Source: an uncultured Treponema sp. (GTDB lineage Bacteria; Spirochaetota; Spirochaetia; Treponematales; Treponemataceae). From it: DNA of 14,423 bases. Below are positions 5,946 through 13,312 of the stretch, one piece after another. The translations under genes and the position numbers were made by a program. The notes beneath the pieces are model-generated. The model saw only the letters and a program-made list of their open reading frames with translations, had not been told where the DNA came from and did no database searches. Numbering within the stretch: position 1 is the first letter of the stretch; each line of letters begins with the position of its first letter. The stretch spans positions 1 to 14,423 of the forward strand of contig CAMOEE010000045.1 of assembly GCA_946611835.1 (NCBI GenBank), written 5' to 3'.

Positions 5946-8900
5946 TTAAGGCATATGAATTACTTCACGGGGTTTGCTGCCGTTTGCGGGGCCAACGATT
6001 CCTCGTGCTTCCATATCTTCTACAAGGCGGGCTGCCCTGTTGTAGCCAATCTTCAAGCGGCGCTGAATGTAACTTGCGCTTGCTTTTCCTGCCTGAACAA
6101 CAATCTGCAAAGCCTGATCATAAAGCGGGTCTTCGCCATCGCTGAAAAGTCCCGGTTCGTTGTCTTCCTCTTCATCGTCATCAACAAAGATTTCGTCATC
6201 GATGTAGTCTGGTCCGCCGAATGATTTGACATAATCCACAACATTTTCAACCTCGTTGTCGCTGACCAAGGTTCCCTGAATTCGGGTAGGAATTGGGTTT
6301 ACGGCAGAAGTGTAGAGCATATCACCTTTGCCGAGCAGCTTTTCTGCACCCGTGCTGTCTATAATGATATTTGAGTCTGTTCGGCTCGCTACCATGAATG
6401 CGATTCGGCTCGGGATGTTTGCCTTGATAAGACCCGTGATTACATTTACTGAAGGCCGCTGGGTTGCAAGGACCAGGTGAATACCGACGGCACGGCTCAT
6501 TGCGGTAAGTCGTGCAACATTCGTTTCAAGCTCTTTTCCGCTCGTTGCCATGAGGTCGGCAAATTCGTCGATGATTACAACGATGTAAGGAAGTTTTTCT
6601 GTCGCAATCTTGCGCTCCCGGATTCGGGTGTTGTAGCTTACGATGTCACGGACGCCCATTCCGTCGAGGAGGGCATAGCGGCGCTCCATCTCGCAGATAC
6701 AGTATTGAAGAACCTGCAAGGCTCGTTTTGGTTCTGTTACGACCGGCGTTAGCAGGTGAGGAATGTCGTTGTAAAGTTTAAGCTCAACTACTTTCGGGTC
6801 AACCATAATCAGTTTAACATCGTTTGGCGAGCGGTTATACAAAATTGAAAGAATGATTGAGTTGACGCAGACAGATTTACCGGCACCTGTTGCACCTGCT
6901 ATCAAGAGGTGCGGAGTTTTTGCGATGTCTATAATCTGTGACTGGCCGGAAATGTCTTTTCCCAAAATTACTGGAACAGCCATCTTTTTGAATTCTGGAA
7001 GAGGCTGCTCAATGATTTCTCGGAAGGAAACGATTGCCCGCTCTTTGTTCGGAATTTCTATACCAACAGCGTGTTTTCCTGGAATTGGGGCGACGATACG
7101 GACTGATTTTGCGGCCAGCGCAAGGGCAATGTTGTCCTGCAGATTGACGATTTTGCTTAGTTTTACGCCAGGAGCTGGAAGAAGCTCGAACATGGTGACA
7201 ACCGGGCCTTTTCGGATTCCTGTGACTTCGGCCTCAATTCCGAATTCATTCAGGGTCTGTTTGAGATTTTGGCCAGCGGCTTTTGTTTCGTCATCGATAC
7301 GCCAGTATTCATCGTTTTCGAATTTTTCAAGCAAATCGGTCGGAATCTTGTATTCGCTCAGTTTGCGTGTCGTTTTTTGTGCTTCTGCCTCAGTCTCTGT
7401 GTTTGCACCCTTGTATTGTGCGAGAGAATCACGGGCTGGAAGAAGGTCTTCCGGGTTTTTGACAACAGGATTAGCAGCGGCATCTGCTTCCATCTGGGAG
7501 AAAATATCCTCAACTCCCAGTGATTCTTCATCGACATCCTCTTCACTAAAATCTTCTTCAGACTCTTCTTCGCGGATTTCTGAAATATCATCCAGAACGG
7601 GTTCTTCTATAATATCATCAATTTCTTCGGGAACCTTGATTTCTTCCTCAATCTCATCAGGCTCGTTTATTTCTTCTTCTGCTTCATCGAAGTCTGGGTC
7701 TTCTATGATTTCTTCGGCGACCTGACTTTCTTCTTCTGCTTCAAACTTTGGCTCTTCATCGAAGTCTGAGTCTTCTATTATTTCTTCAACGGTCTGACTT
7801 TCTTCCTCATTGTCGAAATTTGTTTCCTCTGCATCAAAAACCGGCTCATCAAATTCGACTGGACTCATGTCTTCCATTTCATCGAATTCGCTCCTGAAGT
7901 CGCTCTGGAAATCTTCGGAATTAGCAGGCAGTTTTTCCTCGTTCAAATCTTCGTCATCGTTATAGAGGCGGTCCATTTCACTGAGAAGGGCATCGTCATC
8001 CTGGATTATTGTGTCATCATCCTGTCCGGGTTCTTCCTCATCCTCAAAATCAGGGAGCGTAACATCATGAATCTTTGAATCATCTTCTTCGATCACAGTT
8101 GGTTCTTCAGGCTCTTCCTCGTCCTCGAAATCAGGGAGCGTAACATCATGAATCTTTGAATCAAGTTCTTCTTCGATTACAGTCGGTTCTTCAGGCTCTT
8201 TTTCGTTTTCTTTTTCCTGCTGGTCAAAAATATGCTCAAAAGGAGAAGGTTCTTCCGGAAGTTCCGGCTCGGCAAAATCATCCTCTTCAAGAATTTCATC
8301 TTCTTCTACTGAATCAGGATTTGCTTCGCTTTCATCGAGGGTTTCATTTTCTATGATTGTAGGTTCCTCAAGGACAGTCTGGTCATCTTCAACAAGGTTC
8401 TTTTCGGTTTCAGTTTCTTCAGCTGCCTTTCCGTCGTTGATTAAGTCTTTCAAAATTTCTTTTTGTTGCAGGAAAATCTCATCTTTTGAAAAGTCAATCT
8501 TGCTTTCACCGGAATTTTTGTTTTCCTCTTCGTTTTCTGCCTTAAAAATCTGGATTTCTTCGTCAGCTTCATCATCAGTCTCATCCTGTGCAGGCTCGTC
8601 TGAAATTTGGAAAAGTTTGTTGTCTGCCAGAGAATTTTCAAGGACATCACCTAAAATTGAGAGAAGAAGATACTCAGCGGCAAGAATCAATGCGCCAATC
8701 AGCAATGTTGATGACATTTTTACGAGAAGAACGCTGTCTGAGTCAGAGGCAAGTAACATTCGGCAGATATGCTCAATTGCATCCAAAGTGAAGAAAGGAA
8801 TTACCGACCCCAGGAGCATTACGCCGTTTCGGAGACGCCATTTTGCGCTAAAACATTGAATTCCGGCAACGATAAGGAAAATCGGGATACAGATGGAACT

Positions 8901-9068
8901 CAGCCCGTAAACGCCTGTGAACATTTTTCCCAAAGAGTAGAAAAGGGAATTCTTGGCAGGGTTAATTCCGCCAAAATCAAAAGCAACTAAAAGCAAAGAG
9001 ATTGAAAATAAAGCCGCAAGAACGAAAAGAACGATTCCTGCTGCAACCGAATATTTTTGATTCTTCAT
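5946..9068 (-). CDS. ftsK: DNA translocase FtsK/SpoIIIE with long acidic linker
   Basis: The protein has 1040 residues. The N-terminus holds about four membrane segments (roughly 8-30, 52-72, 82-96, 115-138) that anchor it at the septum. Residues about 155-525 are an extremely acidic linker with internal repeats. The motor follows: beta domain (about 590-700), Walker A GATGAGKS (725-732), Walker B VVIIDEFADL (830-839) and LATQRPSVNVITG (867-879). The C-terminal gamma winged helix (about 980-1040) reads GYNRAARLVEDMEARGIVG. The three residues that contact KOPS DNA in E. coli FtsK align with N1010, R1014 and E1017. The protein pumps chromosomal DNA during division and activates terminus recombination. 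The start at 9068 has no Shine-Dalgarno; a GATAAT box eight bases upstream suggests a nearly leaderless message. Only 37 bases separate it from the divergent oxidase gene. Confidence 0.96.
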   Translation of the reverse strand: MKNQKYSVAAGIVLFVLAALFSISLLLVAFDFGGINPAKNSLFYSLGKMFTGVYGLSSICIPIFLIVAGIQCFSAKWRLRNGVMLLGSVIPFFTLDAIEHICRMLLASDSDSVLLVKMSSTLLIGALILAAEYLLLSILGDVLENSLADNKLFQISDEPAQDETDDEADEEIQIFKAENEEENKNSGESKIDFSKDEIFLQQKEILKDLINDGKAAEETETEKNLVEDDQTVLEEPTIIENETLDESEANPDSVEEDEILEEDDFAEPELPEEPSPFEHIFDQQEKENEKEPEEPTVIEEELDSKIHDVTLPDFEDEEEPEEPTVIEEDDSKIHDVTLPDFEDEEEPGQDDDTIIQDDDALLSEMDRLYNDDEDLNEEKLPANSEDFQSDFRSEFDEMEDMSPVEFDEPVFDAEETNFDNEEESQTVEEIIEDSDFDEEPKFEAEEESQVAEEIIEDPDFDEAEEEINEPDEIEEEIKVPEEIDDIIEEPVLDDISEIREEESEEDFSEEDVDEESLGVEDIFSQMEADAAANPVVKNPEDLLPARDSLAQYKGANTETEAEAQKTTRKLSEYKIPTDLLEKFENDEYWRIDDETKAAGQNLKQTLNEFGIEAEVTGIRKGPVVTMFELLPAPGVKLSKIVNLQDNIALALAAKSVRIVAPIPGKHAVGIEIPNKERAIVSFREIIEQPLPEFKKMAVPVILGKDISGQSQIIDIAKTPHLLIAGATGAGKSVCVNSIILSILYNRSPNDVKLIMVDPKVVELKLYNDIPHLLTPVVTEPKRALQVLQYCICEMERRYALLDGMGVRDIVSYNTRIRERKIATEKLPYIVVIIDEFADLMATSGKELETNVARLTAMSRAVGIHLVLATQRPSVNVITGLIKANIPSRIAFMVASRTDSNIIIDSTGAEKLLGKGDMLYTSAVNPIPTRIQGTLVSDNEVENVVDYVKSFGGPDYIDDEIFVDDDEEEDNEPGLFSDGEDPLYDQALQIVVQAGKASASYIQRRLKIGYNRAARLVEDMEARGIVGPANGSKPREVIHMP
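7677..7808 (-). repeat. Second imperfect repeat in the FtsK linker
   Basis: Residues 421-440 (EEESQTVEEIIEDSDFDEEP) recur at 445-464 as EEESQVAEEIIEDPDFDEAE. This copy pair is more diverged than the one at 8030-8197, suggesting older duplication in the same linker. Confidence 0.75.
8030..8197 (-). repeat. Tandem duplication in the FtsK linker (two ~84-base units)
   Basis: Two nearly identical adjacent units of about 84 bases encode residues 291-347. Each unit contains EEPTVIEE then SKIHDVTLPDFEDEEEP. The first protein copy reads ELDSKIHD and the second DDSKIHD, a one-codon indel. The core stretch from about 8047 to 8089 recurs almost unchanged at about 8130-8172, indicating recent duplication. 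A third degenerate EEPTIIEN occurs at residues 234-241. Confidence 0.85.
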
Positions 9069-9105
9069 ACTTTATGATTATCGGCTATTTTGTTATACTC
9101 TTTAT
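9069..9105. promoter_or_regulatory. Compact divergent promoter between ftsK and the oxidase gene
   Basis: The whole spacer is 37 bases. On the plus strand TGT-TATACT (9091-9099) is an extended -10 box six bases before the GTG at 9106. On the minus strand GATAAT (9082-9077) lies eight bases before the ftsK ATG. Neither gene has a Shine-Dalgarno here, so both messages are predicted to be leaderless or almost so. Each promoter's -35 region would fall over the other's -10 or start codon. Confidence 0.5.
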
Positions 9106-10029
9106 GTGAGTGAAAATAATTTTAAATGTAAATTTTGCAAGGTCTGCAACGGAAAAGGCTGTATTTCTCAGCTTCCGGGGATGGGCGGGGTAAAAGAAAA
9201 CGAAAATTTCATCCTGAACTGTGCGGCCTGGGAAAATATACGAAATAAAAATATAGATAAAATAAAAAAATTCCTTGAATTGGAGCCCGAATTCCGAATT
9301 CCTTCTATTAGCATTGCGCCGATGACTGGAGCAAGCGAAAATATTGGTTTTACCCGTGAGTCTGATTTTTACGATGCCATTATTCAGGCCATGCACAAGG
9401 TTGGCGTGGGGTTGTGTATCGGTGACGGCTACCCGGACGAAAAAATTAAATTCGGGATAGCTGCCTTAAAGAAAATCAAAATTGAGTCGCCGGAAGCACG
9501 GACTTCGGTATTTATCAAGCCTTATTCCAACGAAAAGATTTTTGAACGCTTTGAATGGGCCAGCGACTGCGTAAAAGTCACCGGAATCGACATTGATTCT
9601 TACAATATTGTCACCATGCGGAATCTCGTTAAACTTGAGAAAAAGACGGCTAAGCAGCTGATTGAGATTAAGAACCATGTCAAAATGCCTTTCGCAATCA
9701 AGGGAATTTTCACAAAAGAAGACATTTCACTGATAAAAGAAGTAAAGCCTGACATCGCCTATATTTCAAATCATGGTGGAAGAATCGACACAAGGCGGGG
9801 AAGTACGGCAGAATTCTTTGCGAAATATGGTTCTGAAATCAAAAAATATTGCGGGGAACTTTGGATTGACGGTGGAATCCGCTCTGCCAGGGATGTTGCT
9901 ACTGCAATGGCTCTGGGAGCGGACTGTGTTTTGGTAGGGCGTCCTTTCGCAAGCGCACTCTGCCATGGTGGTGCCGAAGAACTGTGTGGCAAAGTGCTCG
10001 AATTAAGCCTTTTGAAATACGGATTTTAG
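9106..10029 (+). CDS. FMN-dependent alpha-hydroxy-acid oxidase/dehydrogenase-like protein with N-terminal cysteines
   Basis: The protein has 307 residues in the FMN-dependent alpha-hydroxy-acid dehydrogenase TIM-barrel family (lactate/glycolate oxidase relatives). IAPMTGAS (70-77) is the first FMN strand. FAIKGIFTKED (196-206) has the FMN-contacting Lys. ISNHGGR (220-226) carries the catalytic histidine H223 and substrate-binding R226. WIDGGIRSARDVATAMALGADCVLVGRPF (253-281) is the phosphate-binding signature. The N-terminus has four close cysteines, C8, C11, C14 and C19 (KCKFCKVCNGKGC), then LPGMGG. This pattern is typical of the anaerobe subgroup and suggests a metal or Fe-S site. The enzyme is shorter than classic lactate oxidases (about 350-380). 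Its substrate is unknown. The start is GTG at 9106, because the overlapping ATG at 9104 is followed directly by a stop. Its 3' end lies two bases from the convergent sppA stop. Confidence 0.85.
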   Translation: MSENNFKCKFCKVCNGKGCISQLPGMGGVKENENFILNCAAWENIRNKNIDKIKKFLELEPEFRIPSISIAPMTGASENIGFTRESDFYDAIIQAMHKVGVGLCIGDGYPDEKIKFGIAALKKIKIESPEARTSVFIKPYSNEKIFERFEWASDCVKVTGIDIDSYNIVTMRNLVKLEKKTAKQLIEIKNHVKMPFAIKGIFTKEDISLIKEVKPDIAYISNHGGRIDTRRGSTAEFFAKYGSEIKKYCGELWIDGGIRSARDVATAMALGADCVLVGRPFASALCHGGAEELCGKVLELSLLKYGF

Positions 10030-10031
10030 AA

Positions 10032-11126
10032 TTACTGATACAAATAAAGGCATTTTGCAGATGTGTTTCCCAAAAGTTCGTAAATCGATGCTTCTGGATT
10101 TTGCACAAAACTCGCTGCGCTGGAGAAAAGAGACATCCAGTTTTCTGCGTATCGGTATTTGAAATCCACAAAATTGACTGTTTCGCCTTTGTTTCCTTCT
10201 TCGTCTTCTTTTTCAAAAAACTCTTTTATGCCATTTTTTGCGTCTTCAAAAGTACAAACATCATCGACAAGGCCGTTCTTTTTTGCCTGGTTAGCTGTGT
10301 AAATGCGTCCGTCGGCTAGTTTTTTTACATCTTCAATGCTCATTTCCCGTGAATCAGCAACAATTGAGGTGAACTGTTCGTAAGCTTCGTCTGCGATTGA
10401 CTGCATGATTGCACGCTGCTCAGGAGTGAGCGGGCTGTTGTAATTTCCCATGTTTTTGTTTTTGCCGGCTGTGATTGTCGTCATTTTGATGCCGAGCTTA
10501 TCGAATAAAGCTGTTGCGTCAATGCTCTGGCCGGCGATTACCCCGATAGAGCCTGTAAGACAGTTGCGGTTAGCGAAGATTTCGTCTGCAGCACATCCAA
10601 TGTAATATCCTCCGCTCGCAGCCAGTGCTTCATAATAAGCGTAAACAGGCCTTTTTGTGGTTTCTTTGTAGTCAAGCAGGGCGAGATATGCTTCGTCTGA
10701 TTCGTAGACTGTGCCGCCTGGTGAATTAATGTTAATCAGAATAGCACGATTATTAGGGTCATTTTTGGCTCTTTTGATTTGTTTTAAAAGCCATTTCTGA
10801 TTATAGGTTTTGTTTTCTTCAGAAATTACGCCACGAATATAGATGACAGAGATGTATGGATTCTTTGTCTTTTTAATAGAAGAATCCTGATTGCTGCCTC
10901 TTGCAAGATTGATGAATTTGCCGATAGTTCCGTTGTTTGAGAAATCATCGTCAAATTCGTCGGTGAAGTCTTCTTCGAATTCTTCGTCGTCATTTCCATT
11001 GCTGGTTGAAAAACTGAAAGAAAAACTCGGTTTGCTTGTGAGAGTTGAGTAAAGTGACTTTGTACCGAAAATCACTGAAAGAGCGATGAGTGCGATAAAT
11101 ACAATCAGACCTTTTTTGTGTTTCAT
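10032..11126 (-). CDS. sppA: Signal peptide peptidase SppA, 36-kDa type
   Basis: The protein has 364 residues. One N-terminal membrane segment (about 6-21) anchors it. An acidic stretch follows (DDEEFEEDFTDEFDDDF, 46-62). The ClpP-like protease domain starts near residue 90. ININSPGGTVYESDE (131-145) forms the oxyanion region, ALAASGGYYIG (167-177) holds the nucleophile S171, and TGSIGVIAG (191-199) follows. The general-base lysine is probably K224 in AGKNKNMG, judged by the GxxK position of the Bacillus enzyme. It degrades signal peptides left in the membrane; a role in membrane stress is known for relatives. It lies 14 bases after the DUF975 gene with GAGG seven bases before its ATG, so the two form an operon. 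The tail beyond residue 300 is longer than usual and has no recognised motif. Confidence 0.92.
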   Translation of the reverse strand: MKHKKGLIVFIALIALSVIFGTKSLYSTLTSKPSFSFSFSTSNGNDDEEFEEDFTDEFDDDFSNNGTIGKFINLARGSNQDSSIKKTKNPYISVIYIRGVISEENKTYNQKWLLKQIKRAKNDPNNRAILININSPGGTVYESDEAYLALLDYKETTKRPVYAYYEALAASGGYYIGCAADEIFANRNCLTGSIGVIAGQSIDATALFDKLGIKMTTITAGKNKNMGNYNSPLTPEQRAIMQSIADEAYEQFTSIVADSREMSIEDVKKLADGRIYTANQAKKNGLVDDVCTFEDAKNGIKEFFEKEDEEGNKGETVNFVDFKYRYAENWMSLFSSAASFVQNPEASIYELLGNTSAKCLYLYQ

Positions 11127-11140
11127 TTTATTGCCTCTTA

Positions 11141-11770
11141 TTAGTCAAAATCTGCTGGTGAAAGTTTATTCTGTGCGAAGGCCATTCGCTTTAAGTCGTA
11201 GTAGGCATTGATTTCGGTCATTGTCATGTAAGGAATGAGCCAGATAAAACCGATTCCGCATGAAAGGATGCTCAGAATAATCCATCCGAGAAAGCTCAAG
11301 TCCATCACAAACAAATCAGCCTTGTGGCCCTGGGTGAGGATTTTGCTGATGTCCATCGCTTTTGCGGCTCCTATTTTTGGATTTTCGGCGATTACATAGA
11401 ACATCATTGAGTAGCTGTAGGCTTTTACGATTCCGGGTATGACAAATAAAAGTGACCAGAGGAAAACCCAGAGGGCGTTCCAGAGGCCTCCGAGTAGGGA
11501 AGTGAGCCAGCGATGTTCGAGGGCTTCAAGGAAAGTTGAGAAGCCGACTTTTTCTGTTTCGGAAGTGCCTGATGCAGCCACAAAAGCCATTTTCATTAAA
11601 GTGAAGGCAAGACCAACGCTCATAATTCCGCTGACGATGATGCCGAGAAAAGGTGTCATGTCTGTAAGACAGCTAAGCACGATATAAATAAGAGTAATGA
11701 GACATGGGATATTCCAGTTACCTTTAAGCAGGGCGAGAGCATTTTTTTTGTATTCGACTCTGTTAAACAT
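11141..11770 (-). CDS. DUF975 family integral membrane protein
   Basis: The protein has 209 residues, with about four to five hydrophobic segments (roughly 21-36, 42-65, 95-116, 155-182). Hallmarks of DUF975 are visible: FLWSLLFVIPGIVKAYSYSM (103-122), the conserved AENPKIGA (128-135), GHKADLF (148-154), and DLSFLGWIILSILSCGIGFIWLIPYM (157-182). The function of the family is unknown; it is common in Clostridia, Lactobacillales and Treponema. A strong AAGGAG (11777-11782) is six bases before the ATG. SppA follows 14 bases downstream on the same strand, so the pair probably shares a message and may act together on membrane proteins, though that is inference. I could not find a convincing -35/-10 pair; the gap to the divergent epimerase gene is only 78 bases. 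Confidence 0.9.
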   Translation of the reverse strand: MFNRVEYKKNALALLKGNWNIPCLITLIYIVLSCLTDMTPFLGIIVSGIMSVGLAFTLMKMAFVAASGTSETEKVGFSTFLEALEHRWLTSLLGGLWNALWVFLWSLLFVIPGIVKAYSYSMMFYVIAENPKIGAAKAMDISKILTQGHKADLFVMDLSFLGWIILSILSCGIGFIWLIPYMTMTEINAYYDLKRMAFAQNKLSPADFD

Positions 11771-11812
11771 AAAAATCTCCTTAAGTTATATTAAAGAAAA
11801 TAATAGCACTAT

Positions 11813-11842
11813 TTGCGAAAATATAATAGATTGTGCTAGAAT
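11813..11842 (+). promoter_or_regulatory. Extended -10 promoter, likely leaderless, for the epimerase-like gene
   Basis: TTGCGA (11813-11818) and TAGAAT (11837-11842) are 18 bases apart, with the extended -10 TGC directly before the hexamer. The ATG begins six bases after the -10 box (11849), leaving no room for a ribosome-binding site. Confidence 0.6.
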
Positions 11843-11848
11843 AAACCT

Positions 11849-12775
11849 ATGACAATCACACTTAAAAACAGCAACTACGAAGTAGTTATCAGCACGCACG
11901 GAGCAGAAATCAATTCTTTCCGCAGCGTTAAAGACGGCACAAAATATGTATTTGAAGGCCCGGAGGAAGTCTGGAAATTCCACGCACCGGTTTTGTTCCC
12001 CCATGTAGGCCGTATTAAGGACGGATTCTACACTTACGGCGACAAGGAATATCATCTTGTGAACAACGGAATGAGCCGTGACATGGAGCACAAAATCATC
12101 GAGCAGAGCGAAACTTCGGCAACTTTTGAACTTACTGAAAACGCAGAGACTGCCGACAAGTTCCCATGGAAATTCAGCCTCAAGACTCATTATGAGCTCA
12201 AAGAAAACGGCCTTATTTTTACAACGACCGTAACTAACACAGATTCAACACCGATGCTTTTCTCTGTCGGAAGCCACACTGCTTTCTGCTGCCCTCGCAA
12301 CACAGACCCAAAAGGCACGACAAATGCTGACTATCAGTACGAATTCGAGCGCCGGGAGCCTCTTACTACAGTTCTCTTGAACGATGCGGCTCAGCTTGCC
12401 GTTGATGAAGAGGGAACAGCCCCATGCACAAAGCCTTACGGCGAAAAAGAAGCCGGAATCATCCCGATTAACGCTGACGGATTCGGTAACGGCCACTTCT
12501 TCACTGCATTCAAGTCGAACTGGGTGGGCTTGCGTAACAAAAAAGACGGCTCTCTGGTAAAAGTAAACTGCGCTGGCTATCCTTACCTCATGGTATGGCA
12601 GGGCGGAAATGGTGCTGCGGGAGCCGACGGAAACGGATTTAACTGCATTGAGCCGTGGTATGGAACTGCTGATGCCGAGAACACTGAGCATGAGTGGGAA
12701 GAAAAAGCAGCTCTCATCACTCTGGAGCCGGGAAAATCTTTCACTGCTGACCAGTCAATTACAATAGAAAAATAA
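11849..12775 (+). CDS. Aldose 1-epimerase family (LacX-like) protein with altered active site
   Basis: The protein has 308 residues with the beta-sandwich pattern of galactose mutarotase relatives, closest to the LacX-type group. PVLFPHVGRIKDGFYTYGDKEYHL (47-70) is the family's sugar-binding start. It is followed by VNNGMSRDMEH (71-81), where family members usually read xHGFARD. VGSHTAFCCP (140-149) contributes H143, and FNCIEPWYG (264-272) supplies the general base E268. Thus one of the two expected active-site histidines is replaced by N73, while the second His and the Glu remain. Members interconvert alpha and beta anomers of hexoses in the cytoplasm. With Asn in this position the activity may be weaker or have another substrate. 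There is no signal peptide. A terminator follows directly, and the HAD gene converges from the other side with 15 bases between the stops. Confidence 0.85.
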   Translation: MTITLKNSNYEVVISTHGAEINSFRSVKDGTKYVFEGPEEVWKFHAPVLFPHVGRIKDGFYTYGDKEYHLVNNGMSRDMEHKIIEQSETSATFELTENAETADKFPWKFSLKTHYELKENGLIFTTTVTNTDSTPMLFSVGSHTAFCCPRNTDPKGTTNADYQYEFERREPLTTVLLNDAAQLAVDEEGTAPCTKPYGEKEAGIIPINADGFGNGHFFTAFKSNWVGLRNKKDGSLVKVNCAGYPYLMVWQGGNGAAGADGNGFNCIEPWYGTADAENTEHEWEEKAALITLEPGKSFTADQSITIEK

Positions 12776-12780
12776 TTCTT

Positions 12781-12805
12781 AAAGGGGCGATTAAAGCCCC
12801 TTTTT
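12781..12805 (+). terminator. Rho-independent terminator overlapping the end of the HAD gene
   Basis: GGGGC (12784-12788) and GCCCC (12796-12800) form a stem extended by AAA/TTT, with a seven-base loop, followed by TTTTT-C-TTTTT (12801-12811). It ends transcription of the epimerase-like gene. The convergent HAD gene's stop codon lies in the loop, and its last codons (KKKKGL) are the stem and T-tract read on the other strand. Confidence 0.85.
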
Positions 12806-13312
12806 CTTTTTGACGGCTTCGGCTTTTGCGATTACTTTTTCGACCCAGTCATCATCTGGAGCATCCAGCTGGTAGGCTTCAAATCCCATCTGGCTTCCGT
12901 AGGAGCAGATGACCGTCTCATCGTCAACATGAAGAGAGATATTGTATCTTGGTGGCACTTTTTGTGGCAGGATTTCTCTTCGTTGTCCCTGGACTTCCTT
13001 TAGATGCCGCTGACCGTTCACGATTCCGTTGAATTTCACCCCATAAAATCTGAAGAGGTGCCTGATGTATTTTTGTGTGCGAAAAGATGATGTGTAGACC
13101 CAGACATCAAAGCCCATTTTTTGAAGAGTATTGATTAGTCTTGGGGTTCCGAAACGTAATCGTTCGATGTAAATCTTATTAAGAGGAAAAGGGAGGGCCG
13201 GCTCGACTTTATGAGTGCGCTGTGAAACAAAGAGCACCTCATCGAGGTCGAAGGAGACCCTCATTCTGAATGGTTCAGTCTTCTTTTTAAAGAGTTTCAG
13301 TTTTTCTAGCAT
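12791..13312 (-). CDS. HAD-like hydrolase, stand-alone paralogue
   Basis: The protein has 173 residues. HAD motif I is RVSFDLDEVLF (18-28, nucleophile D22 and D24), motif II is VWVYTSS (70-76), and motif IV is LHVDDE (127-132). Little cap domain can fit between motifs I and II. The sequence is collinear with the C-terminal half of the upstream ParB-like/HAD fusion: DLDEVxF, LxFPxN, RLRxGxPxL, LxKxGxDxWVY, FxxYxV, GIxxG, LHxDxx. The two therefore share an ancestor. I choose ATG 13312, with GGAG nine bases upstream; TTG at 13318 or ATG at 13264 are alternatives. The gene overlaps the fusion gene's end by 26 bases in another frame, implying coupled translation. The substrate is unknown; phosphatase activity is plausible. 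The last codons lie in a terminator for the opposite strand. Confidence 0.8.
   Translation of the reverse strand: MLEKLKLFKKKTEPFRMRVSFDLDEVLFVSQRTHKVEPALPFPLNKIYIERLRFGTPRLINTLQKMGFDVWVYTSSFRTQKYIRHLFRFYGVKFNGIVNGQRHLKEVQGQRREILPQKVPPRYNISLHVDDETVICSYGSQMGFEAYQLDAPDDDWVEKVIAKAEAVKKKKGL

Noticed and set aside
6853..7725. Plus-strand open frame of about 290 codons, Ser-rich at its end
   Set aside because: The Ser-rich stretch is the acidic FtsK linker read in the antisense direction; the FtsK motor motifs on the other strand are unambiguous.
7677..8197. Repeats in the FtsK gene as a CRISPR array or minisatellite outside genes
   Set aside because: The units are adjacent in-frame coding duplications with a codon-sized indel, without spacers.
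8353..8859. Plus-strand Ser/Phe-rich open frame of about 168 codons
   Set aside because: It is a complement of the FtsK acidic linker and membrane region and has no independent support.
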